DNA from: Clostridiales bacterium 1_7_47FAA
Lineage (GTDB): Bacteria; Bacillota; Clostridia; Lachnospirales; Lachnospiraceae
DNA: 64,000 nt
Assembly (NCBI GenBank): GCA_000155435.1
Contig: DS990260.1
Span: 2,708,984-2,772,983 of the forward strand
Direction of reading: 5' to 3'
The translations under genes were made by a program, and so were the position numbers. Shown here piece by piece: positions 8,926 through 18,009 of this stretch (position 1 is its first letter; the number at the start of each line of letters is the position of its first letter). The notes below the pieces were generated by a model. That model searched no databases. It was not told where the DNA came from and saw only the letters and a program-made list of their open reading frames with translations.

Positions 8926-9582
8926 TTAAGCTCCTTTGCATTCATTATATTCATTGATGGTCCTTACCATGGCCACCAGCTCCGCAATCCTCATCCGGTC
9001 CTTACGCCCCTCTGTCTCGGCCCCGCTGCTCACATCGATGCAGTAAGGTTCAAAGGATGCGGCCTGGACCAGATTATCCCTGTTGATGCCTCCCGCCAGG
9101 AAAAACGGCTTTGTAAGTTCAGGAATCATGTTCCAGTCAAACCGGATGCCCGCTCCTCCGTATGCGTTGGCGGTGCATGTATCCAGAAGCAGATATTCAC
9201 AGGGAAGTTCCTGTGCCCTCAAGATCTGCTCCCTATCCCTGACCCTTATGGCCTTTATGATCGGCAGGTCTGTATGGTTCCTTAATTTCCTGATATAATC
9301 CTCGTCCTCATCACCGTGAAGCTGGATCATGTCAATCACAGGCTCCCGGTCCTTTCCCCTCCCTGTCAGGGAAAGGATTTCCTCCGGCGGCGCATTGACA
9401 AATACCCCCACGGCCTGAATCCGTCTGTCCAGCTCGCTCTTAAGCTGTCTCGCCTTATCCGCCGATACCTGGCGGCTGCTCTTTGCAAATACAAAGCCAA
9501 TATAATCCGGCCCCGCCTCGTTAACCGCCATGATATCGCTGAAACGGCTGAGGCCGCAGATTTTGATTTTACATGGTCTCAT
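8926..9582 (-). CDS. trpF: Phosphoribosylanthranilate isomerase
   Basis: A 218-residue TIM barrel for the Amadori rearrangement of phosphoribosylanthranilate. The family start KIKICGLSR holds the catalytic Cys. [21 protein letters not shown] and the phosphate loops FFLAGGIN and DVSSGAE are present. AAGGAG precedes the ATG. Its end carries the ribosome site for trpB. Confidence 0.95.
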   Translation of the reverse strand: MRPCKIKICGLSRFSDIMAVNEAGPDYIGFVFAKSSRQVSADKARQLKSELDRRIQAVGVFVNAPPEEILSLTGRGKDREPVIDMIQLHGDEDEDYIRKLRNHTDLPIIKAIRVRDREQILRAQELPCEYLLLDTCTANAYGGAGIRFDWNMIPELTKPFFLAGGINRDNLVQAASFEPYCIDVSSGAETEGRKDRMRIAELVAMVRTINEYNECKGA

Positions 9583-9650
9583 CTGATGACTCCTTTATTT
9601 ACTTACTTTTCCCGGTTTAACCGCCTCCGCGTTTTATGTGTTTCCGTGTT

Positions 9651-10472
9651 TTAACTACATCCGCTTTTCAACTCCGCCAAAGCCATTTTCCTATCCTGCG
9701 CCCTCATCAGCGTCTCGCCAATCAAAACCGCATCCACCTTTGCCTCTGCCAGCGCCTCTATATCCTGCGCCGTCCTGATGCCGCTCTCAGCCACGAATAT
9801 GGTGTCAGGCCCCACCAGTCTCCTGAGCCTTAACGCATTGGAAAAGTCCACCTCAAATGTCTTTAGGTTCCTGTTGTTAATCCCAATCATACCGGCCCCG
9901 GCATCCGCCGCCATGGAAACCTCCTCCTCTGAGTGGGCTTCCACAAGGGCGGAAAGCCCCAGCTCCCTGCTGATACGCAGATACTGCGTCAGCTGTTCTT
10001 TGCCCAGAAGGGAACAGATAAGAAGCACTGCCGATGCCCCCAGCAGCCTGGCCTCGTATATCTGGTAGGGGTCAACCGTAAAATCCTTTCTCAGGAGAGG
10101 AAGCCGTACCGCCTGGTGTATTTCCTCCAGATACCTGTCATTTCCCAGGAAAAATTCCGGTTCGGTGAGCACGGAAACGGCATCTGCGCCAGCTTCCTCA
10201 TAGTCTTTCGCAATATCCACATAAGGAAAATCCGGTGCAATCAGCCCCTTTGACGGGGAAGCCTTTTTTACCTCGCAGATAAATGATATCCCCGGGCCGG
10301 ACAGCGCCTGTTCAAAGGCCGTACGGCTTTTGTCTTCCCCATTTCCGAACCCTTTGTTCTTAAGGCCTTCAGCACAGGCCAATGCCTGCTCCATTACCAG
10401 CGCCAGCGGTTTTATCTGCTTCCTCTCCTCCACCCGCCTGCGGGCGGCCGCTGCAATCGTGTCCAGTATCAT
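9651..10472 (-). CDS. trpC: Indole-3-glycerol-phosphate synthase
   Basis: A 273-residue enzyme closing the indole ring. Diagnostic stretches are CEVKKASPSKG, EAGADAVSVLTE, LLRKDF, IGINNRNLKTFEVD and VAESGI. It overlaps trpD by 4 bp (ATGA) and is followed by a 68-bp gap before trpF. Confidence 0.96.
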   Translation of the reverse strand: MILDTIAAAARRRVEERKQIKPLALVMEQALACAEGLKNKGFGNGEDKSRTAFEQALSGPGISFICEVKKASPSKGLIAPDFPYVDIAKDYEEAGADAVSVLTEPEFFLGNDRYLEEIHQAVRLPLLRKDFTVDPYQIYEARLLGASAVLLICSLLGKEQLTQYLRISRELGLSALVEAHSEEEVSMAADAGAGMIGINNRNLKTFEVDFSNALRLRRLVGPDTIFVAESGIRTAQDIEALAEAKVDAVLIGETLMRAQDRKMALAELKSGCS

Positions 10473-11527
10473 GACGCCTTCTCCTTCTTTCCTGCTCCGT
10501 CCATCCCGTTTCCCGCCGCCTGGCTGGTGGCCTTGATGAACTCCTCCATCTTCCCAATGGCTGCTCCTGAATCAATGATGTCCTGGGCCTTCTTTACACA
10601 GTCCTTAACCGTGCAGCCGTCAATGCCAAGATACAGGCTGATGGCTGCGTTGAGCACCACCACGTCCCGCTTTGGCCCGGTCAGCCTGCCGGAGAGGATA
10701 TCCCTTGTGATGGCTGCATTTTCCTGGGGCGTGCCTCCGATAAGTTCCTCCAGCTTACAGGATGTAAGGCCCAGTTCCTCCGGCGTGATGTCATAGGAGG
10801 ACAGCTGTCCGAACCGTATCTCACACACATGGGTGGGTCCTGTTAAGGTTGCCTCGTCCAGGCCATCGCCGCCGCATACCACCATGCCCCGTATCACTCC
10901 CAGGTTAGCCAGCACCTGGGCCAGAGGCTCCACCAGTTCCCTGCTGTAGACGCCCAGAAGCTGCATGGACGCCCCCGCCGGATTGGAAAGGGGACCTAAT
11001 ATATTGAAAATGCTTCTGATTCCTATTTCCTTCCTCACCGGCGCCGCGTATTTCATGGAGGAGTGGTAGGCCGGGGCAAACAGGAAACACATCCCTGTCT
11101 GTTCCAGCACCGCCTCCGCCTGGTCCGCTGTCAGGGCAAGCTGGGCGCCCAGGCACTCCAGCACATCCGCGGCCCCGCTCTTACTGGATACGCTGCGGTT
11201 TCCGTGCTTTGCCACATGGATGCCTCCGGCTGCCGCCACGAATGCGCTTGTGGTGGAAATGTTGAAGGTTCCCACTTCATCCCCTCCCGTGCCCACAATA
11301 TCCATGACCGGGAACGGCGGGGCCAGCTTCACCGCCTTATCCCTCATGACCGTTGCGCAGGCCGTAATCTCATCAATGGTCTCCCCCTTCATCCTGAGCG
11401 CTGTCAGGAAGGAAGATATCTGCGCCTGGGTTGCCTCCCCGCTCATGATCTCATCCATTACTGCCTTTGTCATATCAAAATCCAGGTCTGCCCTTTCTAC
11501 TAACTGATGGATTGCCTTCTGAATCAT
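10469..11527 (-). CDS. trpD: Anthranilate phosphoribosyltransferase
   Basis: A 352-residue enzyme that transfers phosphoribose from PRPP to anthranilate. The PRPP site is DIVGTGGDEVGTFNIST, and KHGNRSVSSKSGAADVLE follows. The start at 11527 (MIQKAIHQL) has AAAAGGAG 7 nt upstream. The open frame extends 31 codons further, but those residues do not look like the family. Confidence 0.96.
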   Translation of the reverse strand: MIQKAIHQLVERADLDFDMTKAVMDEIMSGEATQAQISSFLTALRMKGETIDEITACATVMRDKAVKLAPPFPVMDIVGTGGDEVGTFNISTTSAFVAAAGGIHVAKHGNRSVSSKSGAADVLECLGAQLALTADQAEAVLEQTGMCFLFAPAYHSSMKYAAPVRKEIGIRSIFNILGPLSNPAGASMQLLGVYSRELVEPLAQVLANLGVIRGMVVCGGDGLDEATLTGPTHVCEIRFGQLSSYDITPEELGLTSCKLEELIGGTPQENAAITRDILSGRLTGPKRDVVVLNAAISLYLGIDGCTVKDCVKKAQDIIDSGAAIGKMEEFIKATSQAAGNGMDGAGKKEKAS

Positions 11528-11607
11528 AATCATTCTCCTTTTCAAATAAAATTGCGGTTGATAGGTCACATATGCCCACTGTATAGCTGCGTATCCACGC
11601 TGGAAAA

Positions 11608-12189
11608 TCACGCCGTACATGCAAGTGAAAGGAAATTCCCCAGTATCTGTTTCCCATCCGGCGTCAGGATGGATTCCGGATGGAACTGAAGTCCGTAAAC
11701 CGGATATTCCCTGTGCTGCACGGCCATCACTTCCCCTTCCTCCGAATCCTTTGCAATGATTTCAAGCTCCCCGGGCAGGTTTCCTTCCTCAGCCGCCAGG
11801 GAGTGGTATCTGGCGGCCTGTATCCTGGGCGCCAGCCCCTTAAACAGTGGTGACTGGTTGTTCACCTCAATGCTGCTCTGCTTTCCGTGCATCAGCTTCC
11901 TTGCGTGTGAGATGGTCCCTCCGAATGCTTCACAGATTCCCTGATGTCCAAGGCATACGCCCAAGATAGGCATCCTGCCCTTCAGTTCCCTCACCGCCTG
12001 TTCCAGGATGCCTGCATCCTTGGGATACCCCGGTCCCGGGGACAGGACCAGATGGCTGGGGGACATTTCCTTAATGTCCTCTATGGTAATCCTGTCGTTC
12101 CTGACCACCCGGATGTCCGGGTCGATGCTTCCAATCATCTGCACCAGGTTGTAGGAAAAGCTGTCGTAATTATCAATCAGAAGTATCAT
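11608..12189 (-). CDS. trpG: Anthranilate synthase component II (glutamine amidotransferase)
   Basis: A 193-residue class-I amidotransferase that feeds ammonia to TrpE. It has the start ILLIDNYDSFSYNLVQ, the oxyanion LSPGPGYP, the nucleophile elbow GVCLGHQGI and the distal FHPESI. It overlaps trpE by 4 bp, and its GGGGAGG site is inside the trpE end. It is a separate gene, not fused to trpD. Confidence 0.96.
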   Translation of the reverse strand: MILLIDNYDSFSYNLVQMIGSIDPDIRVVRNDRITIEDIKEMSPSHLVLSPGPGYPKDAGILEQAVRELKGRMPILGVCLGHQGICEAFGGTISHARKLMHGKQSSIEVNNQSPLFKGLAPRIQAARYHSLAAEEGNLPGELEIIAKDSEEGEVMAVQHREYPVYGLQFHPESILTPDGKQILGNFLSLACTA

Positions 12190-13751
12190 TTATCATCTAC
12201 CTCCCCTGCGTTCTTGATGGCGTTTATCACGGCCATTGCCTTGTTTGCGGATTCCTCATATTCCAATTCAGGTACGCTGTCCGCCACGATTCCTCCTCCG
12301 GACTGGACCGTGACTGTCCCGTTCTGTTTGACCGCCATGCGGATGGCGATGCATGTATCCATATTTCCAGTGAAATCCAGATAGCCAAGCGCTCCTCCGT
12401 ATATTCCCCTGGGGACCTGCTCCAGTTCCTCGATGATCTCGCAGGCCCTGATCTTGGGCGCTCCTGACAGGGTTCCGGCTGGCAGCAGCGCCTCAATGGC
12501 GGAACAGCCGTCGTATCCAGGTCTTATGTCGCCCTCCACCTGGGAGCAGATGTGCATGATTTTCGAGTAGCGGTGTATCATCTTGTACTCGGTCACTTCC
12601 ACGGAGTCAAAGGATGCAATCCGTCCGATATCGTTCCGCCCCAGGTCCACCAGCATGTTATGTTCCGACAGTTCCTTTTCATCTGCCAGCAGCTCCTTTT
12701 CCAGTCTCCTGTCCTCCTCATCCGTGGCTCCCCTGGGCCTTGAGCCGGCCACCGGGAATGTGGTCAGACGGCCGTCCTTCAGGCGGATCAGCGTTTCCGG
12801 GGACGTGCTTATGATTTCATCGTCATCTATGTTCATGTACACCATGTAGGGCGACGGGTTGGTGGTGCGCAGGACCCGGTAGGCGTTTAACAGGCTGCCG
12901 CTGTAGGGACTGGAGAACTGTCTGGAGATGACTGCCTGGAAAATGTCGCCGTCCAGGATGTATTCCTTTGTTTTCTCCACTGTGTCACAATAGGCTTCCT
13001 TGGATACATTGCAGGTAAAAACGGGTTTGGATACGGATGTAAGCTTTTTCAGCGGGGCCGTTTCATTGATCAGGGATGCGATGGCCTCAATCTCCCCGCA
13101 CGCCCTTCCATACTCCTTCATCAGGTATTCCAGGTACTGGGTTTCCTTTGGGCGGGAATCCGGGGAAGGAGGATTAAAGGCCACAAGCCCTTTGGCGCCC
13201 GGATTTTCCTCAACGGTCCTTCCGGTCCTCATATTTACCACAATCCCGATTTTCTGCTTCAGGTGGTCGTAGGCAATCACCTTGTCAAACAGCATCAGGT
13301 CGTAATCATTGGCTTCCCCCCTGGAGATATGGAGGGTAGGTTCTGCATATCCAATCATGGCATATGCAAAATACCCTACGAACCCGCCTGTGAAAGGAGG
13401 TTCCCCGTCAAGCCTCGGGGACTGGTAACGGTTCAGGATTTCCCTTATGACCTGAAGGGGCTGGCTGGTGGAGATGGTCTGGGACGGTATCTCTTCCATG
13501 CTGCTTTCAATGGTAACCAGGCTGTTCTTGCAGGTCACCCGCATGACAGGATCATACCCCAGGAAGGAGTAGCGCGCCCATTTCTCCCCGCCCTCAATGC
13601 TCTCCAGAAGATAGAAGCGGCTGCTTCTGCCTGCAATGCGGCGAAGCAACGTGATGGGGGTGACGATATCTGCGTATACCTCGCGGCAGATGGGGATGAT
13701 ATCGTATTTGGGGGAAAGATTCAGTATTTCTTCACAGGTTGGGATAATCAT
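12186..13751 (-). CDS. trpE: Anthranilate synthase component I
   Basis: A 521-residue chorismate-using enzyme, first gene of trpEGDCFBA. The C-terminal chorismate domain shows FQAVISRQFS, SPETLIRL, PVAGSRPRG, ELSEHNMLVDLGRNDIGR and LPAGTLSGAPK. The N-terminal feedback site is recognisable as LLESIEGGEKWARYSFLG. The ATG at 13751 follows GAAAGGAGACATTCCCAT. Expression should depend on charged tRNA-Trp through the upstream T-box. Confidence 0.96.
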   Translation of the reverse strand: MIIPTCEEILNLSPKYDIIPICREVYADIVTPITLLRRIAGRSSRFYLLESIEGGEKWARYSFLGYDPVMRVTCKNSLVTIESSMEEIPSQTISTSQPLQVIREILNRYQSPRLDGEPPFTGGFVGYFAYAMIGYAEPTLHISRGEANDYDLMLFDKVIAYDHLKQKIGIVVNMRTGRTVEENPGAKGLVAFNPPSPDSRPKETQYLEYLMKEYGRACGEIEAIASLINETAPLKKLTSVSKPVFTCNVSKEAYCDTVEKTKEYILDGDIFQAVISRQFSSPYSGSLLNAYRVLRTTNPSPYMVYMNIDDDEIISTSPETLIRLKDGRLTTFPVAGSRPRGATDEEDRRLEKELLADEKELSEHNMLVDLGRNDIGRIASFDSVEVTEYKMIHRYSKIMHICSQVEGDIRPGYDGCSAIEALLPAGTLSGAPKIRACEIIEELEQVPRGIYGGALGYLDFTGNMDTCIAIRMAVKQNGTVTVQSGGGIVADSVPELEYEESANKAMAVINAIKNAGEVDDK

Positions 13752-13843
13752 ATGGGAATGTCTCCTTTCTGGTTGTGGGTGAGGCTGAGGGGCCGGTATC
13801 ATCCGGCTTACATACGCCGGGCGGTCCGGATGTTAATCATCTG

Positions 13844-13902
13844 TAAAAAAAAGAAGCCTCCATCCCTAAGCTGACCATATGTCAGCAGGGACAAAAGCTT
13901 CT
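13844..13902 (-). terminator. T-box-controlled terminator before trpE
   Basis: On the minus strand, a long stem (AGAAGC / GCTTCT outside, GCTGAC / GTCAGC inside) ends in a run of T. It can form only if the T-box antiterminator at 13903-13935 does not. Confidence 0.85.
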
Positions 13903-14245
13903 GAAAACTTCTGCGGTACCACCCTGGTTGGCGTATTCCTGTTCCATGGAGTCCACCCCATGGATATAAAAAAGCATCAAGTCAAAATTAACCTGATGCT
14001 GTGTCATCGAACAAGAATTATAATACGCCCGCTCTGTAACGCACCATCATGCGTCCTCCCTGGTAACGGTGGGATACCCGTCAGCCCATACTCCCATCAG
14101 CTTAACACTGCTGGTTTCCAGCTGCCCTCGCAGGTCCATTCAGACTCTAATCCAACGCTCCCTTACACCGGCCGGAAGCTCTCTGTGCCTGGCATTACAA
14201 TCTTACTTACTCCTGCTCAACAGTTTCTTATGTTTTGTTGAATGT
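13844..14245 (-). promoter_or_regulatory. T-box riboswitch, tryptophan type, upstream of trpE
   Basis: The T-box signature AGGGTGGTACCGCAG is on the minus strand at 13911-13925 and is followed by the terminator. The 5' part has the stem-I features AGAGAG and GGTGTAAGGGAGCG. In the specifier region GAATGGACC, the codon TGG (14136-14138) followed by A is the expected specifier for tRNA-Trp. The tryptophan assignment therefore rests on the TGG and on the downstream genes. An extra hairpin (AAGCATCAA / TTGATGCTT like) lies between stem I and the antiterminator. Confidence 0.9.
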
Positions 14246-14252
14246 TGAGCTT

Positions 14253-14281
14253 ATTATAATCACATGGCATTTAAATGTCAA
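14253..14281 (-). promoter_or_regulatory. Consensus promoter of the trp operon
   Basis: Minus strand TTGACA (14276-14281), 17 bp, TATAAT (14253-14258), exact at both hexamers. Transcription would begin near 14246, at the T-box 5' end. The -35 box lies inside the last codons of thiE. Confidence 0.9.
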
Positions 14282-14954
14282 CTGTTTTTTGGAAATAACT
14301 TGAATTTTTATCACGGATTTTTATCATGGCTTCTTTTAGCCGGGCAGTAGCCAGGCATATGTCCTGTGCCGCGAAAATGCCGGAAACAATGGCTGCCCCG
14401 GCCACATGGCTGCCTTCCAGAAGCCCGATATTCCCCAGATTGATGCCTCCGATGGCAACCACGGGCACGTCCGAACAATCACATATGGACCGCAGGGTTT
14501 CCATGGTCATGGGCCTGGCATCGGCTTTGGTGGTGGTGCCGAAAACAGCCCCGCTGCCCAGATAATCCGCGCCCTGGGCACAGGCCCTTTTGGCCTGCTC
14601 CACGGTCTTGGCCGTCACCCCCAGTATCCGGTCAGGCCCCAGCAGCTTCCTGGCCAGGCCAGCATCCATATCATCCTGCCCCACATGAAGCCCGTCCGCG
14701 CCGCAGGCCAGGGCCAGCTCTATGTCATCATCGATAATCAGCGGGACCTGGTAACGCTCTGTCAATTTCCTGAGTTCCAATGCCTCGTCCAGCATCCGGT
14801 CATAATTCCCCTGTCCCAGGCTCTTTTCCCTGAACTGGACCATGGTGGCGCCTCCTTTCAGGGTTTCCTCCACCTGCTCAGACAGACTCCTGCCCTTTGT
14901 CCACGCCCTGTCCGTCACCGCATAGATTAAAAGCTGATTCCTATGAAATCTCAA
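14271..14954 (-). CDS. thiE: Thiamine-phosphate synthase
   Basis: A 227-residue TIM barrel that joins HMP-pyrophosphate and thiazole phosphate. It has YAVTDRAW, GGATMVQFREK, the diphosphate-binding LIIDDDIELALACGADGLHVGQDD, and AIGGINLGN. The TTG at 14954 is preferred because GAGGG lies 7 nt before it. The alternative is the ATG at 14984, which adds ten residues and has no good ribosome site. Either way it overlaps the end of thiM, so translation is coupled. Last gene of the riboswitch-controlled thi operon. Confidence 0.93.
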   Translation of the reverse strand: MRFHRNQLLIYAVTDRAWTKGRSLSEQVEETLKGGATMVQFREKSLGQGNYDRMLDEALELRKLTERYQVPLIIDDDIELALACGADGLHVGQDDMDAGLARKLLGPDRILGVTAKTVEQAKRACAQGADYLGSGAVFGTTTKADARPMTMETLRSICDCSDVPVVAIGGINLGNIGLLEGSHVAGAAIVSGIFAAQDICLATARLKEAMIKIRDKNSSYFQKTVDI

Positions 14955-15783
14955 TTTTTTTCCCTCTTTCCAGCATCCCGTCATCCAGAATGCTCATATA
15001 GTCCGTCAGGTACATCCGGAAGCTGCCTGTTCCGCCTCCTGTCCTGACGGCCTTCCCGGCAGCCAGTTCCCCGCACAGGCCATGGGCGCATACTGCCATG
15101 GCGGCTGCTTCCGTCATGGCATCGGCTTCCGTCACAGGCGGGCCCACTGCGCAGAAAGCTCCGATAATCCCATCCAGCATACACCCACTGCCCGTAATGC
15201 GCCCCATAAAGGAATGCCCGTTCCTTATCTTCATGACCCTGCCGTGTCCGGCCACAATATCCGTTGTTCCTGTCATCACCACGACAGCGCCCGTACGGTT
15301 TCCAAGGGATATGGCGGCTTTTTCGGGCTGGCCCGACCAATCGCCCGGCACCGAATCCACCCCGCACAGGTTCCCTGTCTCCATCCCCATAAGCGCCTGT
15401 TCCAGCATATGGATTTCAGAAACATTTCCCCGTATCACCGATGGCCTGACGGCCTTAAGGATCCTAAGGGCCGACTCCCTTCGAAAGGCTGACGCAGTCA
15501 CTCCCACCGGGTCAAGGATAACCGGATGTCCAAGGCCAGCCGCCTTTTTCCCGGCCAGGATCATGGCCTCAACCCGTTCTTCCTCAAGGGTTCCCATGTT
15601 CAGCACAAGGCTTTGGCAGATGGACGTGACGTCCTCCACCTCCTTAATCCCCTGGGCCATGATGGGGGAACCGCCAATGGCCAGCACCATGTTGGCCACG
15701 TCCCCAGCCGTCACATAATTGGTGATGCAGTGGACACGGGGTGATGTATCCCTTATTTTTTTTATCCATTCTATCTGTTTCAT
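14941..15783 (-). CDS. thiM: Hydroxyethylthiazole kinase
   Basis: A 280-residue ribokinase-fold enzyme that phosphorylates the thiazole alcohol for thiamine salvage. It has VHCITNYVTAGDVANMVLAIGGSPIMA at the start, LDPVGVTAS, and GSGCMLDGIIGAF as the anion hole with the catalytic Cys. The GGAAGGAACTGACAG site precedes the ATG. With thiE and thiW it makes a salvage set. No HMP kinase (thiD) or de novo thiC/thiG is seen in the window. Confidence 0.95.
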   Translation of the reverse strand: MKQIEWIKKIRDTSPRVHCITNYVTAGDVANMVLAIGGSPIMAQGIKEVEDVTSICQSLVLNMGTLEEERVEAMILAGKKAAGLGHPVILDPVGVTASAFRRESALRILKAVRPSVIRGNVSEIHMLEQALMGMETGNLCGVDSVPGDWSGQPEKAAISLGNRTGAVVVMTGTTDIVAGHGRVMKIRNGHSFMGRITGSGCMLDGIIGAFCAVGPPVTEADAMTEAAAMAVCAHGLCGELAAGKAVRTGGGTGSFRMYLTDYMSILDDGMLERGKKIEIS

Positions 15784-15815
15784 CTGTCAGTTCCTTCCGG
15801 GTTGTACCTGCAGCC

Positions 15816-16361
15816 CTACCTCCCCTGCCCCTTCACTGCCACGGACGGCTGCACATCGGCATCCAGCATATGCTTCATGTACTTAAACGCCCCTGACTTA
15901 CACAGCACGCCGATGAAGAACGCGGCAATCACGGTTCCGCACAGCGTACTCATAAGGAACGGCATCACGTAGGCAAAGATGGCAGCCTCCTTGCCCATCA
16001 CCAGGGTGGCAACCGGATAGCACAGGATACCGCCCAGGATTCCCGTGCCGAAAACCTCGCCCCCATACGCCAGGGCCAGCTTACCCGTATGACGGTACAG
16101 CATCCCGCACACCAGCGCCCCTATCATGCTTCCAGGGAATGCCAGAAGGCTTCCGGTTCCCATCAGGTTGCGGATAAGGGAGGTGCAAAAAGCCATTGCC
16201 ACCCCGTACCATGGCCCCAGGAACACGCCGGCCACCACATTGGCCAGGTGCTGCATGGGAAAACACCTGGACGCCCCGATGGGGATGGAAAAGCCGGACA
16301 GCGACACCGCCACCGCCACCAGCATTGCGCTTACAGCCAGTTTCTTAATGTTCATCTTCAT
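15816..16361 (-). CDS. thiW: ThiW family thiazole transporter (ECF substrate-binding subunit)
   Basis: A 181-residue membrane protein with about five or six hydrophobic segments, of the ThiW type, thought to import the thiazole precursor as the S component of an ECF transporter. Family features are GASRCFPMQHLANVVAGVFLGP and FPGSMIGALVCG. The start (16361) has GGAGG 8 nt upstream. A longer frame to 16469 would run into the riboswitch terminator. It is first in the operon after the TPP riboswitch, upstream of thiM and thiE, which fits thiazole salvage. Confidence 0.88.
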   Translation of the reverse strand: MKMNIKKLAVSAMLVAVAVSLSGFSIPIGASRCFPMQHLANVVAGVFLGPWYGVAMAFCTSLIRNLMGTGSLLAFPGSMIGALVCGMLYRHTGKLALAYGGEVFGTGILGGILCYPVATLVMGKEAAIFAYVMPFLMSTLCGTVIAAFFIGVLCKSGAFKYMKHMLDADVQPSVAVKGQGR

Positions 16362-16384
16362 ATCCATTTCCCTCCATAATGAAT

Positions 16385-16418
16385 TAAAAAAAGTCCATAC
16401 CCCCGCGGGATATGAACC
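16385..16418 (-). terminator. Riboswitch-controlled terminator before thiW
   Basis: On the minus strand, GTTCATATCCC pairs with GGGGTATGGAC, followed by a run of seven T. It lies between the TPP aptamer and thiW. Confidence 0.85.
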
Positions 16419-16444
16419 TTGATATACACAATGAAGCGCTTCAT

Positions 16445-16535
16445 ATTTCCCTACGTTGGCATTACCCAAATCAGGTACGATAGGTCGAAGTTCGATTACT
16501 TCCTCTCAGCCTGCATCACAAGCTCCCTGCTGTTA
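16445..16535 (-). promoter_or_regulatory. TPP riboswitch (THI element)
   Basis: The minus strand carries GCTGAGAGG followed by ACCTGATTTGGGTAATGCCA and ACGTAGGGAA, the near-universal core of the thiamine-pyrophosphate aptamer. A terminator follows. High TPP should stop transcription of thiW-thiM-thiE. Confidence 0.95.
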
Positions 16536-16538
16536 CTT

Positions 16539-16567
16539 AGCATAGCACCGGCCATCTGTTTTGTCAA
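16539..16567 (-). promoter_or_regulatory. Promoter of the thi operon
   Basis: Minus strand TTGACA (16562-16567), 17 bp, TATGCT (16539-16544), starting transcription just before the TPP aptamer. Confidence 0.8.
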
Positions 16568-16661
16568 TCCGGCCGTGGGAAATCCAGTTGGGAAATCTAG
16601 CCTGGAAATCCGGCATCTTTAATTTTATTAAAGTTAAGATAAATAATCTTTTATTCCATAG

Positions 16662-16689
16662 TTGACATCCCATATGGTATTCTTATACA
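16662..16689 (+). promoter_or_regulatory. Promoter of the NicX-like/permease unit
   Basis: TTGACA (16662-16667), 16 bp, TATACA (16684-16689). Just upstream is the dyad AAGATAAATAATCTT (about 16637-16651), a possible regulator site. Confidence 0.7.
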
Positions 16690-16804
16690 AGAAGAAAAGA
16701 AAAAGTTTAACAATTTTAGGTATTCTGCTTAAGCATGGAATAAACCAAACAATTTTTATGCATATCCGGAAATGCATGAAAAGGCAAATGAAAGGAGAAA
16801 TTGA

Positions 16805-17956
16805 ATGTCAATACAGGTAGGTATCCCACAGGCAGCGATGAATTCGCTGATTGATCTTGTAGACAACGTTGCTGAGGTCAAACCTGGAATGGAGGTTGTA
16901 ATTGTAGCCCATAAAGACGGGCTGTACGGCGGTGATAATCTGGTGGATGAGGAAGCCGTTTCATGGATGTCATCCGTGGTACAGTCGCGGGGCGCCCATT
17001 GTTCCATCCTTTGGCTGGACGATCCACAGGAACCGCATCACTGGCGCTATCCCCCGATCTTAAGAGGAGTTGTTGAGGAAGCAGACCTTGTGCTCTGTAC
17101 TTCATTTGACATCACTACCACAGAGCTTGGGAATTTCCGCAGACATTTTGAGGATGCCCAGACATGGATGGTGCGTATATTCCCAACCACAGCACCCCTG
17201 CTGATGAGCAGATGGGCACAGACGCCTTATGAACTGGTCACGGCCATCCGCCATATCAGCTCAAAGCCGTTCATGAACCATATGTCCAGGTTTGTGCTGA
17301 CCGATCCAAACGGCACCCATCTGGAAGGCTATACACTTGATCCGGTGAAGCGTCCCGGTATCCCGGGGCTGCCTTATGACTCCTACCGCAAACAGGTCCG
17401 GCATGTGTCGTTCTGGCCGGAATGGGTACATCCGCCTGTGAACTGCCAGGATATCAACGGCGTTTATTACTTTGACCGCATGCTCAGCTGGTGGTCCCGC
17501 TACATCGGGATCAGGCCGCAGTGGGAGGACTTAATCCGCCTGGATATCAAGGACGGCCGCATCGTAAAGATTTCCGGCGGTTCCGAGGCAGACGCGCTCC
17601 AGAGATTCTTAAAGGACATGGAAGGAAAGGTGGGCGATGGCATCTGGAAGTTCGATACATTCCATTTCGGCGTCCATCCCAATGCGGCGGTTACTGAGAA
17701 TGAATGCCCCAATCCGCTTCACAGAAGGCTGATTGAGCACTCACATACATCGAACCTCCATGTACATATCGGCTCTGCCGGGGCAAATGAAAATTATGGC
17801 TATTACACACATATTACCGGAGACATCCGCCATGCAACACTGACGGTAGGTGATACCCTTGTATATGACAATGGATGGCTCTGCTGTCTGGAAGATCCGG
17901 AAGTACAGAAGGTTGCCGAAAAGTATCCGGGCCTGCCAGGCATTCCGAAACGATAA
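16805..17956 (+). CDS. NicX / M29-aminopeptidase-like metalloenzyme
   Basis: A 383-residue protein resembling the family that joins M29 (AmpS-type) aminopeptidases and 2,5-dihydroxypyridine 5,6-dioxygenase NicX. The C-terminal half has likely metal ligands in FHFGVHPNA, HSHTSNLHVHIGSAGANENYGYYTHITGD and DTLVYDNG. The N-terminal half has the nucleotide-like VKPGMEVVIVAHKDGLYGGDNLVDEE. NicX uses O2, which is unlikely in an anaerobe, so a hydrolytic or other metal-dependent reaction is more probable. It starts a two-gene unit with the permease and opens the unusual catabolic cluster. The substrate is unknown. Confidence 0.65.
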   Translation: MSIQVGIPQAAMNSLIDLVDNVAEVKPGMEVVIVAHKDGLYGGDNLVDEEAVSWMSSVVQSRGAHCSILWLDDPQEPHHWRYPPILRGVVEEADLVLCTSFDITTTELGNFRRHFEDAQTWMVRIFPTTAPLLMSRWAQTPYELVTAIRHISSKPFMNHMSRFVLTDPNGTHLEGYTLDPVKRPGIPGLPYDSYRKQVRHVSFWPEWVHPPVNCQDINGVYYFDRMLSWWSRYIGIRPQWEDLIRLDIKDGRIVKISGGSEADALQRFLKDMEGKVGDGIWKFDTFHFGVHPNAAVTENECPNPLHRRLIEHSHTSNLHVHIGSAGANENYGYYTHITGDIRHATLTVGDTLVYDNGWLCCLEDPEVQKVAEKYPGLPGIPKR

Positions 17957-18009
17957 ACCGGTGATGAATTTATATTGACACAAGTTGATGATGATTAGGG
18001 GGTTACAAT

